DNA of 64,000 bases from Pseudomonadota bacterium. GTDB lineage: Bacteria; Pseudomonadota; Gammaproteobacteria; JAKAQQ01. This document shows positions 25,435-33,603 of the stretch, in pieces. The notes under the pieces are model-generated. The model made no database searches. It saw only the letters and a list, made by a program, of their open reading frames with translations, and was not told where the DNA came from. The translations under genes were made by a program, and so were the position numbers. Location of the stretch: positions 1 to 64,000 of the forward strand of contig DAHXNI010000031.1 in the NCBI GenBank assembly GCA_027365475.1, read 5' to 3'. How positions within the stretch are numbered: the stretch's first letter is position 1; every line of letters starts with the position of its first letter.

Positions 25435-26409
25435 ATGAACAAGTACCCTGATCCTCCAAGTGGAGCAGACACAGGCACAGCTCCGTTGCCTCTGCCTCCC
25501 AAGACGAGACGCGTACCGTTGCCGAATGCCGTGCCCAAGCCAGTCAGCGAAGATCCCGATGCTCCTGAGCGGCTCGCTGCCATTCTCAAAAGCGCCACAT
25601 ATCAGGAAGCATACTGCGATACGGGTTTTCTCTCCAATCCGGATACGCGCGGTGTACGCCTGCTCCTGGATTATACAAAAACTGAATCCTGCCTTCAGAA
25701 CAAAAACATTTCGGCCACAATTGTCGTATTTGGAAGCACCCGCCTGCGTGAGACGGCTGTTGCTGAGGCGCATCTCAAAGCAGCCCAGTTCTTGCTCGCT
25801 GAGGATCCAGATGATGAGGCGTTGCGGCAGCGGGTAGCGATCGCGGAACGCCTGTCCCGGAAAAGTGGCTACTACGAAGTCGCACGTGAGTTTGCACGTC
25901 TCGTCAATCAATCACAGGCACGTAGCCAGTCACAGCACCTTTGGATTATGACCGGTGGCGGTCCAGGCATCATGGAAGCAGCCAATCGCGGGAGTTTTGA
26001 TGTAGGTGCTGAGTCGATTGGGCTCAATATCACACTCCCCCATGAGCAATACCCCAACCCTTATATTACCCCAGAGCTTTGCTTTCTCTTTCACTATTTT
26101 GCGACACGAAAGCTGCATTTTCTACAGCGGGCCCGCGCGCTTGTGGCATTTCCAGGCGGATATGGAACATTCGATGAACTGTTTGAAACCTTGACTCTGA
26201 TACAGACCCGCATCATGCCGCCCGTACCCGTGATCCTTGTGGGTCAGACCTACTGGCGTCAGGCCATCAACATTGATTTTCTCGTGGCCGAAGGGGTGAT
26301 CGATCCGGAAGACCGGGAACTCTTCTGCTATGCAGAAACGGCGCCTGAGATCTGGGAGGGCATACAGCAGTGGTATCGGTTGAATGGAACGCCACTTATT
26401 CCAGCCTGA
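25435..26409 (+). CDS. LOG family protein (TIGR00730-like)
   Basis: This encodes 324 aa. MTGGGPGIMEAANRG and PGGYGTFDELFETLTLIQT are the two signature motifs of the LOG/YgdH fold, which bind nucleotide phosphate and carry the catalytic Glu. Small LOG proteins hydrolyse cytokinin-riboside monophosphates or other nucleoside monophosphates at the N-glycosidic bond. This member has a longer N-terminus (about 70 extra residues, Pro-rich) and so belongs to the long type whose substrate is less clear. It is followed convergently by the S9 peptidase. Confidence 0.9.
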   Translation: MNKYPDPPSGADTGTAPLPLPPKTRRVPLPNAVPKPVSEDPDAPERLAAILKSATYQEAYCDTGFLSNPDTRGVRLLLDYTKTESCLQNKNISATIVVFGSTRLRETAVAEAHLKAAQFLLAEDPDDEALRQRVAIAERLSRKSGYYEVAREFARLVNQSQARSQSQHLWIMTGGGPGIMEAANRGSFDVGAESIGLNITLPHEQYPNPYITPELCFLFHYFATRKLHFLQRARALVAFPGGYGTFDELFETLTLIQTRIMPPVPVILVGQTYWRQAINIDFLVAEGVIDPEDRELFCYAETAPEIWEGIQQWYRLNGTPLIPA

Positions 26410-26480
26410 GGCGCAGAAAGGTTGATTCGCGACGTGTTAGGTGCCAGGCGAGAGAGATTTCCCGTTCGGGTCTCCCGTCT

Positions 26481-28754
26481 TCAGGGCCGCGGGTGCCGTA
26501 GCAGGGTTTCTTCCCAGAAACGGTTCATGGTTCGGAAAAGCTCAAGACGGGTTCGATGACCTGAGAGCACATGCGTGTTGTTTGGGAAAATCAGCAGCCG
26601 GTAAGGGCGATCCGCACGGGTCAACGCCTGGATGAACTGGAGTGTGTTCTGCCAGTGAACGTTGTCGTCGCCCGTGCCGGCCACCAGCAGAAGATGGGCG
26701 CGGAGGCGGGCGGCTGACCGGACATCCGAACTCGCATGGTAGCCATCGGGATTCGTTTCGGGCGTTCCCATGTAGCGCTCTGTGTAAATCGAATCGTAAT
26801 CCTGCCAGCGCGTCACCGGTGCGACTGCGATACCTGCGTGCCAGACCGTGGGGGCGTGGGTCAGTTCATAAAGTGTCATATATCCCCCGTAACTCCAACC
26901 CCATATTCCGATCTGCCGCTTGGCCACGTAGGGCAATTTTTTGAGCCAATCTACTGCGGCATGCTGGTCTGCAAGCTCGATACGACCGAGGTGATCTTTG
27001 ACAAGCGCTTGCTGAGTGTGGCTGAAAGTGCTCGCCACACGATTGTCCGCCTCAAAGACGATAAAACCTTCGCAGGCAAGCCGTTCGTCATATTCGATCC
27101 ATGGATTCCAGCTCTGACTGATCAAAGCCGGCACATCAGGCCCGCCATATTGATACATGACGACGGGATATCGGTGGTGTGGATTGAAGTGTTCGGGGTA
27201 AAACATTTCCGCATTGATGCGGATCCGGGGATCCGCGGATGGGATCCTGAGAAAATGAGGAGGCTTGAGGTGAATCCCAGCCGGCAATCGACCGCGTGCA
27301 AGCACCCAGTCTGTGCGCCCGCTCAGGGGATGAATGGTGAATACTGGAGGGTGGGTCGCGTCGGACTGGATCAGAAGCAGGTAACGGGCGTGGGGTGCAA
27401 AAATCGCACTTTCATCATCTTGCGCAGGGAAAACCCTGTGCCGGTCGTGCCCGTTGAAAGAGACAGATTCGATGCGATTGGTCCGGGGGCCCAATCCTGG
27501 AGAGATGAGATAGTAAACCCGCTTGGTGCGTACATTGACGGAGAGGAGATGGGCGACATTCCCGGGACCGGGAGTGAGTGAAGCCACTTTTTGCCCGTTG
27601 CGATTGAAGCGGTCCAAGTGATGCCAGCCGCTCTGATCGGTCCCAAAGATGAACCCGCCATGGGGCAAAAAGACGAGATCGTTGCGAACATCGATCCAGT
27701 CAGGATCGTTCAGGGTTAGGAGGTTCCGGATCGTTCCGTTCTTCGAAGAGATCCGATCGAGGTGAAGCAGGGTCTGAGCCCGGTTCAAAACCTCAGCGTA
27801 GAGAGCCCGGCCGTGTTCGTACCAGCCAAATCGGGCCAGATAGCCATGAGCTAGACCTGGAATGGATATCCAGCGAATCTTGTCCGTCTGGGTATTGTAA
27901 AGACCGAGTCGGGCACGCGGATTTTTGGCACCCGGCTCCGGATAACGCTGCCAGTAGATCGTTGGATGCTGGCGGACATTGTTGAGAAGTGGGTAACGGA
28001 GGACGCCACGTTCGTCAAACTCGATAAAGACCAGTTCATGCCCACGGGGTGACCATGCATAGCCCGAACGCAGGCCGAGTTCTTCGCGGTAGGTCCAGTC
28101 GAGCGCGCCTATTCGCATGTCGCGTTGAGGTCTGCGAATCGGATGGGGTTTCAAGGACGCACCTGGCTTGACCACCTCAATCGTATGATGGAGCACAAAG
28201 CTCAGCCAATGGCCATGGGGTGAAAGAGTGAATTGTGTTGGCCACCCGGAGACTCGGGCCAGAGTCGTGACGCGGTCGCTTTTGACTCCAATCTTCCCGA
28301 TCACATGCCCATTGGTAAAGATCAGATGATGGCCACCCGGAGACCAACGATAGTTGACGAGCCCATAGCGGCCGGTCCATTCTCGGATGCGGTCGTTATG
28401 AATACTGGATGCCGGGCGAAGAGCTGCACCCAGACGGTGGACGCCGGCACGCAGAATCGTCCGGCCCGTGCGGGCATCAACCACAACGAGCGTATTCGGA
28501 CCCTTGACCGCACGCTGGATGAGATAGGCCAGATCCTGACCATTGGGGCTCCAGGCGAACGCGTGCGGCATGAAACCGGTAAGCGGGGTGGGGCCTGTGA
28601 AACTCGAAATCGGAAATTGGTGATGGCAGGAATCGGCCGAGTGTGCCTCTGATCGATGTGGGTAAGCCACGACTAAAAATACCAAGCATGCCAAGAGCCA
28701 CATGGGAAAGCGTGTGAAGATCGGGGCAACTGGGGTGTGTGATGACCGTTGCAT
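26481..28754 (-). CDS. Exported S9 family dipeptidyl peptidase IV-like peptidase
   Basis: This encodes 757 aa from the ATG at 28754, with GGAG 6 nt before it; the frame is open further upstream but without support. A signal peptide (hydrophobic WLLACLVFLVVAYP) indicates export to the periplasm. An N-terminal DPP-IV beta-propeller (residues about 60-490) is followed by the alpha/beta hydrolase domain with nucleophile GWSYGG, catalytic Asp in GTGDDNVHW and His in NNTHVLSGH. YPVVMYQYGGP marks the oxyanion region. It should release N-terminal dipeptides from peptides. It is divergent from the acyl-CoA dehydrogenase gene. Confidence 0.93.
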   Translation of the reverse strand: MQRSSHTPVAPIFTRFPMWLLACLVFLVVAYPHRSEAHSADSCHHQFPISSFTGPTPLTGFMPHAFAWSPNGQDLAYLIQRAVKGPNTLVVVDARTGRTILRAGVHRLGAALRPASSIHNDRIREWTGRYGLVNYRWSPGGHHLIFTNGHVIGKIGVKSDRVTTLARVSGWPTQFTLSPHGHWLSFVLHHTIEVVKPGASLKPHPIRRPQRDMRIGALDWTYREELGLRSGYAWSPRGHELVFIEFDERGVLRYPLLNNVRQHPTIYWQRYPEPGAKNPRARLGLYNTQTDKIRWISIPGLAHGYLARFGWYEHGRALYAEVLNRAQTLLHLDRISSKNGTIRNLLTLNDPDWIDVRNDLVFLPHGGFIFGTDQSGWHHLDRFNRNGQKVASLTPGPGNVAHLLSVNVRTKRVYYLISPGLGPRTNRIESVSFNGHDRHRVFPAQDDESAIFAPHARYLLLIQSDATHPPVFTIHPLSGRTDWVLARGRLPAGIHLKPPHFLRIPSADPRIRINAEMFYPEHFNPHHRYPVVMYQYGGPDVPALISQSWNPWIEYDERLACEGFIVFEADNRVASTFSHTQQALVKDHLGRIELADQHAAVDWLKKLPYVAKRQIGIWGWSYGGYMTLYELTHAPTVWHAGIAVAPVTRWQDYDSIYTERYMGTPETNPDGYHASSDVRSAARLRAHLLLVAGTGDDNVHWQNTLQFIQALTRADRPYRLLIFPNNTHVLSGHRTRLELFRTMNRFWEETLLRHPRP

Positions 28755-28921
28755 GTGAGGCTCCGAGGTTGTAACGAATAAACGAATATAGGGTACTTGC
28801 ATTTTCAGGCGATTCGTCGGATGGGAGGATGCAAGGATATAATAAATAAGGGGTCCGGGTCTCCAGTGTTTGCAGGTCGCTCTGTTTTTCGTAAATTTGA
28901 CAATAGGATACCAACTTAACC

Positions 28922-30694
28922 ATGAGTTATCGCGCTCCGATTGCTGACTTTCAGTTCCTGTTTCGTGAAGTGTTCCCAATCGACCGGCTGTTTGCGCTGG
29001 CTCCGTATGCCGATTTTGATCAAGCCGTCACGAATGCGATTCTTGAAGAGGGTGGGCGTTTTGCATCCGAGGTGCTTGCGCCCATCAATCAGTCTGGTGA
29101 TCGCGAGGGAGCTCGACTCACCGAGACGGGTGTTGTGATGCCCCCATCTTTCAAGGACGCTTATCGCCGTTTTGTGGCGGATGGCTGGAATGGTGTTTCG
29201 GCCGACCGGGCTTATGGCGGGCAGGGGTTGCCTGAAGTGGTTGGTGCCGCGCTCAACGAGATGTGGCAGTCGGCCAATCTTTCTTTTGCTTTGTGCCCGC
29301 TATTGACACAAGGTGCGATTGATACGCTTGCGCTTTGTGGGAGCCCAGATCAGAAAAAACGGTATCTCGGAAAACTCGTGACGGGGGAATGGACTGGAAC
29401 CATGAACCTCACTGAGCCACAGGCCGGCTCCGATCTTGGTTTGATCGAAACGCTTGCTACACCCACTGGCGATCACTATGAAGTGCGAGGGCAAAAAATA
29501 TTCATCACATACGGTGAACATGACCTCACCGAAAATATCCTCCACCTTGCATTGGCTCGAACGCCCCACGCACCCTCTGGAACACGTGGTCTCACACTTT
29601 TTATCATCCCCCGCTATCGTGAAATGCCCCCTTCCGCTCGAACAGCCAACGAGGTCCGCGCACTTTCGATCGAACACAAGATGGGTATTCATGCATCGCC
29701 GACTTGTGTCATGGGTTATGGTGAGAAGACAGGCGCTTACGCCGAGCAGTTGGGCGGTCTCAATCGTGGCATGGAGCACATGTTCATTATGATGAACCGG
29801 GCCCGTCTTTCAGTAGGGCAGCAGGGTGTGGGGATTGCCGAGCAGGCGTTTCAGTCCGCTCGGGATTTTGCGCGCAACCGGATACAGGGTCGTGACCTCA
29901 AAACGGGCGAGGACCGGGTTCCCATCATTAAACACCCTGATGTGAGACGTATGTTGCTCACGATGGCTGCGCAGACGGAAGCTGCTCGGGCACTCACACT
30001 CTGGGCGTTTTTTCTGTCCGATCTCGCACGACATGCTGAATCCGAACCTGAGAGATCGATATCCGATTCATACGTGGCACTTCTTACGCCCATTGTCAAG
30101 GGATTTGCAACTGAAATGGCCCAGGAAGTTACTTCACTTGGTGTTCAGGTCCATGGCGGGATGGGGTACATCGAAGAAACCGGGGTGGCACAGCTTTTCC
30201 GGGATGCACGGATACTCACCATATACGAGGGTACAACCGGTATCCAGGCCATGGATCTCCTCGGGCGCAAGCTGATCCGCGATCGGGGCCAGGCTTGGTA
30301 TCTGCTTGAGGCGGATATCCAGCGCAGCCTGGATACGCCGGAGCTTGAAGCGGTCAGTCATTTGGTGGAACCGCTTCGCAAACGTGTTGAGCAGCTTCAT
30401 GGCGTGGTGGAGCACCTGCTTCGGGAGTACCCGAATGACCCCGATCATTGTGATGGTGCAGCCTATTTTGTGCTCATGCTATTCGGAACCGTATTGGGGG
30501 GCTGGCTGCTTGCGCAATCGGCTGCAGCGGCTACCCGCGTTCAATCCGTATCGGGCCATCAACCGTTTCTTAAACGAAAGATTCAGATTGCGGAGTTTTA
30601 CATGACGCTCCTGCTGCCCCGTGCAGATGCGTATGCAAAAGCCGCTCTCGCATCCAGTGTGTCTATCATGACGATGGATGATTCAGAGCTTTAA
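28922..30694 (+). CDS. Acyl-CoA dehydrogenase (590-residue DmdC/FadE-like group)
   Basis: This encodes 590 aa. It carries out FAD-dependent alpha,beta-dehydrogenation of an acyl-CoA. MNLTEPQAGSDLG is the FAD/acyl signature, GQKIFITYGEHD the middle domain, and QVHGGMGYIEETGVAQLFRDARI leads to IYEGTTGIQAMDLLGRK, where the catalytic Glu resides. The start MSYRAPIADFQF, the length and the extra C-terminal domain (residues about 460-590) place it in the group that includes 3-methylmercaptopropionyl-CoA dehydrogenase DmdC, but other acyl substrates are common. No beta-oxidation partners are adjacent, so the substrate stays open. Confidence 0.9.
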   Translation: MSYRAPIADFQFLFREVFPIDRLFALAPYADFDQAVTNAILEEGGRFASEVLAPINQSGDREGARLTETGVVMPPSFKDAYRRFVADGWNGVSADRAYGGQGLPEVVGAALNEMWQSANLSFALCPLLTQGAIDTLALCGSPDQKKRYLGKLVTGEWTGTMNLTEPQAGSDLGLIETLATPTGDHYEVRGQKIFITYGEHDLTENILHLALARTPHAPSGTRGLTLFIIPRYREMPPSARTANEVRALSIEHKMGIHASPTCVMGYGEKTGAYAEQLGGLNRGMEHMFIMMNRARLSVGQQGVGIAEQAFQSARDFARNRIQGRDLKTGEDRVPIIKHPDVRRMLLTMAAQTEAARALTLWAFFLSDLARHAESEPERSISDSYVALLTPIVKGFATEMAQEVTSLGVQVHGGMGYIEETGVAQLFRDARILTIYEGTTGIQAMDLLGRKLIRDRGQAWYLLEADIQRSLDTPELEAVSHLVEPLRKRVEQLHGVVEHLLREYPNDPDHCDGAAYFVLMLFGTVLGGWLLAQSAAAATRVQSVSGHQPFLKRKIQIAEFYMTLLLPRADAYAKAALASSVSIMTMDDSEL

Positions 30695-30921
30695 AGCATT
30701 GCGAATCCAAGTGACGATGTTTCGGGCCATGGATCTTAAGCCGCGTGGCTTCTTTGCAGCCCGGAGGTATTTGATGGCAATCAAGGCTCACTCGAGAAGG
30801 TCGGCTATAATTATTGACGTCTGACAACCCCTGGGTCCCCCAGGCGGGGCAAGCCTGTGAAATCTTCGGCATATGTGATCTAGATGCCTGGGTGCCTTGA
30901 CTACCACGGACTCTTGTAATC
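30695..30921. other. Leader region of the ccm operon
   Basis: This region contains a TATAAT hexamer (30806-30811) without a clear -35 partner and a compact hairpin CCTGGG-TCC-CCCAGG (30830-30844) with flanking CC/GG. These may be the promoter and 5' leader of ccmA. Alternatively the hairpin could terminate the upstream acyl-CoA dehydrogenase transcript, although it lacks a T-run. Confidence 0.35.
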
Positions 30922-31554
30922 ATGTCTTCGGGACTTGCAATCCGTGCATTGGAGCTGCGTCGAGGTCGGCGTCTGCTTTCCCGTTCGCTTTCCTTCGAAC
31001 TTGCTCCTGGAGGGTTTATCGAGCTTTCAGGTCCGAATGGTTCGGGCAAAAGTACGCTCCTCAGAGTTCTGTCCGGGCTGGGCCGCCTTGAAGCGGGAGA
31101 ACTGTTATGGGACGGGCGAAGCTTCAATTGCGCGAGCGACGAGCATCGGTCGCGGACGCTTTATCTGGCTCATACCGACGGGCTCAAGGGGGCTCTGAGT
31201 GGTGAAGAAAATCTTCACCTCTTCGCCTCGCTGCGCCAGTTCCGAGATCGCAGTGAGGAGATACAGGAAGGGTTGGATTATTATGAAATGACTGGGTTGA
31301 AATCCGTTCCCTGCTTGCGACTTTCGCAGGGTCAGCGAAGACGCATCGCTTTAAGTAGGCTCCGGGCTTTTCCTGCGAGCCTCTGGCTTTTGGACGAGCC
31401 CACGACCGCACTCGACCGTGGTGGGATCGACCGTTTTGCGGATCACCTGTCGGATCATCTAGCAGCGGGTGGAATGGCCATCCTCGCAACTCACCAGAGC
31501 CTCCCTGAACGTCTTAAACCGGCGATTCGGATTGCACTTGGGCGTTCGTCATGA
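30922..31554 (+). CDS. ccmA: Haem exporter ATP-binding subunit
   Basis: This encodes 210 aa. It is the ATPase of the CcmABCD complex, which releases holo-CcmE during c-type cytochrome maturation. GPNGSGKST is the Walker A motif, LSQGQRRRIALSRL the ABC signature, and LWLLDEPTTALD the Walker B with catalytic Glu. LAHTDGLKGALSGEENLHLF is the CcmA-specific Q-loop region, in which His replaces the usual Gln. It is first in a nine-gene operon and overlaps ccmB by 4 bp. Confidence 0.96.
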   Translation: MSSGLAIRALELRRGRRLLSRSLSFELAPGGFIELSGPNGSGKSTLLRVLSGLGRLEAGELLWDGRSFNCASDEHRSRTLYLAHTDGLKGALSGEENLHLFASLRQFRDRSEEIQEGLDYYEMTGLKSVPCLRLSQGQRRRIALSRLRAFPASLWLLDEPTTALDRGGIDRFADHLSDHLAAGGMAILATHQSLPERLKPAIRIALGRSS

Positions 31555-32219
31555 ATCCGTGGATCCAGTTCTTCAGATCTGAAGTGGGCCTTTCGTGGCG
31601 GGAGCGGCGTCGTGCGTTGTTACCACTTGTTTTTTTTGTCATCGTGGCATCACTCTTCCCGTTGGCCATGAGTCCCCGTCCGCTCATTTTAAAACTGATC
31701 GCACCCGGTGTGATCTGGGTGGATGTGATGCTGGCCACTTTTCTGGGATTGGAGTCGCTTTTCCGTCAAGATTACGAGGAAGGTGTTCTTGAACAATGGA
31801 TCCTAAGCCCTTCATCGCTGGAACTTCGTGTATTTTTAAAAGTCATTTCATTCTGGACGGTGACATCGCTTCCGCTGATCGTAATGAGTCCGATTCTGAT
31901 TCTTTGGCTGTCCTTTCCGGTACGGGCACTCGGTATACTGCTTGTGGGTCTGTTTCTCGGGACCGTCACTTTAAGTTTCCTCGGTGCACTGGGTGCGGCG
32001 CTGACGGTGAGCCTGCGCCAATCTGGTATGCTCGTGGCTATCCTGCTGCTACCGCTTGCCACCCCGATTCTTATTTTCGGTGCGCACAGCGCCTTGCTCG
32101 CTGCGGATAAACAGAATCCACGACCCGCCCTTTATCTCCTGGCTACGCTTTTTTTTCTCACTGTGGGTCTGGTCCCCAAAGCCATCTCCACTGCCCTCAA
32201 AGTCAGCTATGAGGTCTGA
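31551..32219 (+). CDS. ccmB: Haem exporter membrane subunit
   Basis: This encodes 222 aa, the normal size, with six hydrophobic segments. The N-terminal EVGLSWRERRRALLPLVFF and FLGLESLFRQDYEEGVLEQW are CcmB signatures. It forms the ABC membrane domain with CcmC and ATPase CcmA. ATG overlaps the ccmA stop; ccmC starts 3 bp after its end. Confidence 0.96.
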   Translation: MNPWIQFFRSEVGLSWRERRRALLPLVFFVIVASLFPLAMSPRPLILKLIAPGVIWVDVMLATFLGLESLFRQDYEEGVLEQWILSPSSLELRVFLKVISFWTVTSLPLIVMSPILILWLSFPVRALGILLVGLFLGTVTLSFLGALGAALTVSLRQSGMLVAILLLPLATPILIFGAHSALLAADKQNPRPALYLLATLFFLTVGLVPKAISTALKVSYEV

Positions 32220-32222
32220 TCC

Positions 32223-32963
32223 ATGACCCAATTCAGCCTGTTTTTCCACCGCCTCGCATCGCCACCACATTTCTATGAACTCTCTAAACCCTGGGGCAGG
32301 GCTTTTTCCTGGATCGCGCTAGTCCTGATTCTGGTTGGCCTCTTCGGGGGTCTCTGGCTGGCACCACGCGATTTTCAGCAAGGCAATGGTTTCCGCATCA
32401 TGTATGTTCATGTACCGAGCGCCTGGATGTCTTTATTCGTGTTCATGGTAATGGCGGCGAGTGCCTTTGTAGGTCTCGTTTGGCGTATGCGTTTGGCCTA
32501 TGCCGTTGCTGCTGCTTCTGCGCCACTTGGAGCTGCCTTCACGGCTGTTGCGCTGGTCACGGGATCACTCTGGGGCAAGCCAATGTGGGGAACCTATTGG
32601 GTATGGGATGCACGGCTTACTTCGGAGTTGATCCTGTTCTTCCTGTACCTTGGATTCATCACGCTCAACCGTTCATTTGAAGACCAGCAAACAGGTGATC
32701 GGGCAGCGGCGATTCTGGCTCTGGTGGGTGCGGTCGACATCCCGATTGTGCATTATTCTGTTGACTGGTGGCAAACCCTGCACCAGGGGTCGAGTTTCAA
32801 AGGGCTCACCTCGGAGATTGCGCCATCAATGCTGTGGCCGCTGCTCGTCATGATGACTGGATTCATGTTTTACTACGGATGGCTCGTCCTCTGGCGGACC
32901 CGTTCTGAGATTCTTTTGCGAGAATCAGACCGCGAGTGGACTAAGCGGGTTGTCGGATCATGA
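32223..32963 (+). CDS. ccmC: Haem handling protein CcmC
   Basis: This encodes 246 aa. It is a polytopic membrane protein that presents haem to CcmE. The tryptophan-rich WWD-type loop is present as GTYWVWDARLTSELILF, and the flanking haem-ligand His residues occur in MYVHVPSAW and IPIVHYSVDWW. Six membrane segments are visible. It overlaps ccmD by 4 bp. Confidence 0.97.
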   Translation: MTQFSLFFHRLASPPHFYELSKPWGRAFSWIALVLILVGLFGGLWLAPRDFQQGNGFRIMYVHVPSAWMSLFVFMVMAASAFVGLVWRMRLAYAVAAASAPLGAAFTAVALVTGSLWGKPMWGTYWVWDARLTSELILFFLYLGFITLNRSFEDQQTGDRAAAILALVGAVDIPIVHYSVDWWQTLHQGSSFKGLTSEIAPSMLWPLLVMMTGFMFYYGWLVLWRTRSEILLRESDREWTKRVVGS

Positions 32964-33136
32964 CGTCCCTGCATGAATTCCTGACCATGGGACGGTTCGG
33001 TGTATTTGTCTGGCCGGCGTTTGGATTTGGACTACTGGTGATGCTTTTCAATATCTACCTGGCCCACTGGCGCGAGAAATCTGCATTTCGGGAGGTGCGC
33101 GAAGTGCACCGTACTTCAGAGGAGAATCGCTCATGA
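32960..33136 (+). CDS. ccmD: Haem exporter small subunit CcmD
   Basis: This is a 58-codon gene, easily missed. It runs from an ATG overlapping the ccmC stop to a TGA overlapping the ccmE start. The product begins MTSLHEFLTMGRFGVFVW, has one membrane helix (residues about 15-34) and a basic cytoplasmic tail (AHWREKSAFREV). CcmD is needed for release of haem-loaded CcmE from CcmABC. Size, position and topology all fit. Confidence 0.93.
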   Translation: MTSLHEFLTMGRFGVFVWPAFGFGLLVMLFNIYLAHWREKSAFREVREVHRTSEENRS

Positions 33137-33603
33137 CTCGGAGATACCAGCGTTTGGTGATGGTGCTTTTGATGCTGGGCTGTGTCTCCCTGGCCGTTGG
33201 GTTCGCGCTACGCGCTTTCAATGGGGATCTGCTCTACTACATTACTCCAACCCAACTTTATGAAGGACATGCGCCGGTCCGCGGACAGTTTCGTCTCGGG
33301 GGTATTGTCGAAAAAGGAAGCGTGACCCGCATTCCGGGCAGCATGACCGTGCGATTCACATTGACCGATTTCAAACATACGGTTCCTGTCGTGTATACGG
33401 GTATCCTGCCGGATCTCTTTCGAGTCGGGCAGGGGATTGTCGTAAGAGGCCGGATGGTGAGCGGTATCTTTCAGGCGACGCAGGTGCTTGCAAAGCACGG
33501 AGCCAAATACATGCCTCCAGGCATACACCAGCCTCACCCCTCACCGAATGAGGAAAAAATGCTGGCACTCAAGCGAGATCTAGGTGAGGGCACAAAGCCA
33601 TGA
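33133..33603 (+). CDS. ccmE: Cytochrome c-type biogenesis haem chaperone
   Basis: This encodes 156 aa with an N-terminal membrane anchor (LVMVLLMLGCVSLAVGFAL). The OB-fold core includes GQFRLGGIVEKGSV and VPVVYTGILPDLFRVGQGIV. The haem-attachment His is in LAKHGAKYMPP, the conserved AKHxxxYMPP form. It carries haem from CcmC to CcmF/H. It overlaps ccmD and ccmF by 4 bp each. Confidence 0.97.
   Translation: MTRRYQRLVMVLLMLGCVSLAVGFALRAFNGDLLYYITPTQLYEGHAPVRGQFRLGGIVEKGSVTRIPGSMTVRFTLTDFKHTVPVVYTGILPDLFRVGQGIVVRGRMVSGIFQATQVLAKHGAKYMPPGIHQPHPSPNEEKMLALKRDLGEGTKP

Noticed and set aside
25057-25911. Long minus-strand open frame (284 codons) across ogt and the LOG gene
   Set aside because: It is antisense to two clearly recognised genes, has no domain or ribosome site, and its residue pattern is that of a shadow frame.
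26736-27581. Plus-strand open frame of 281 codons
   Set aside because: It lies wholly antisense to the S9 peptidase propeller and shows no recognisable motif.
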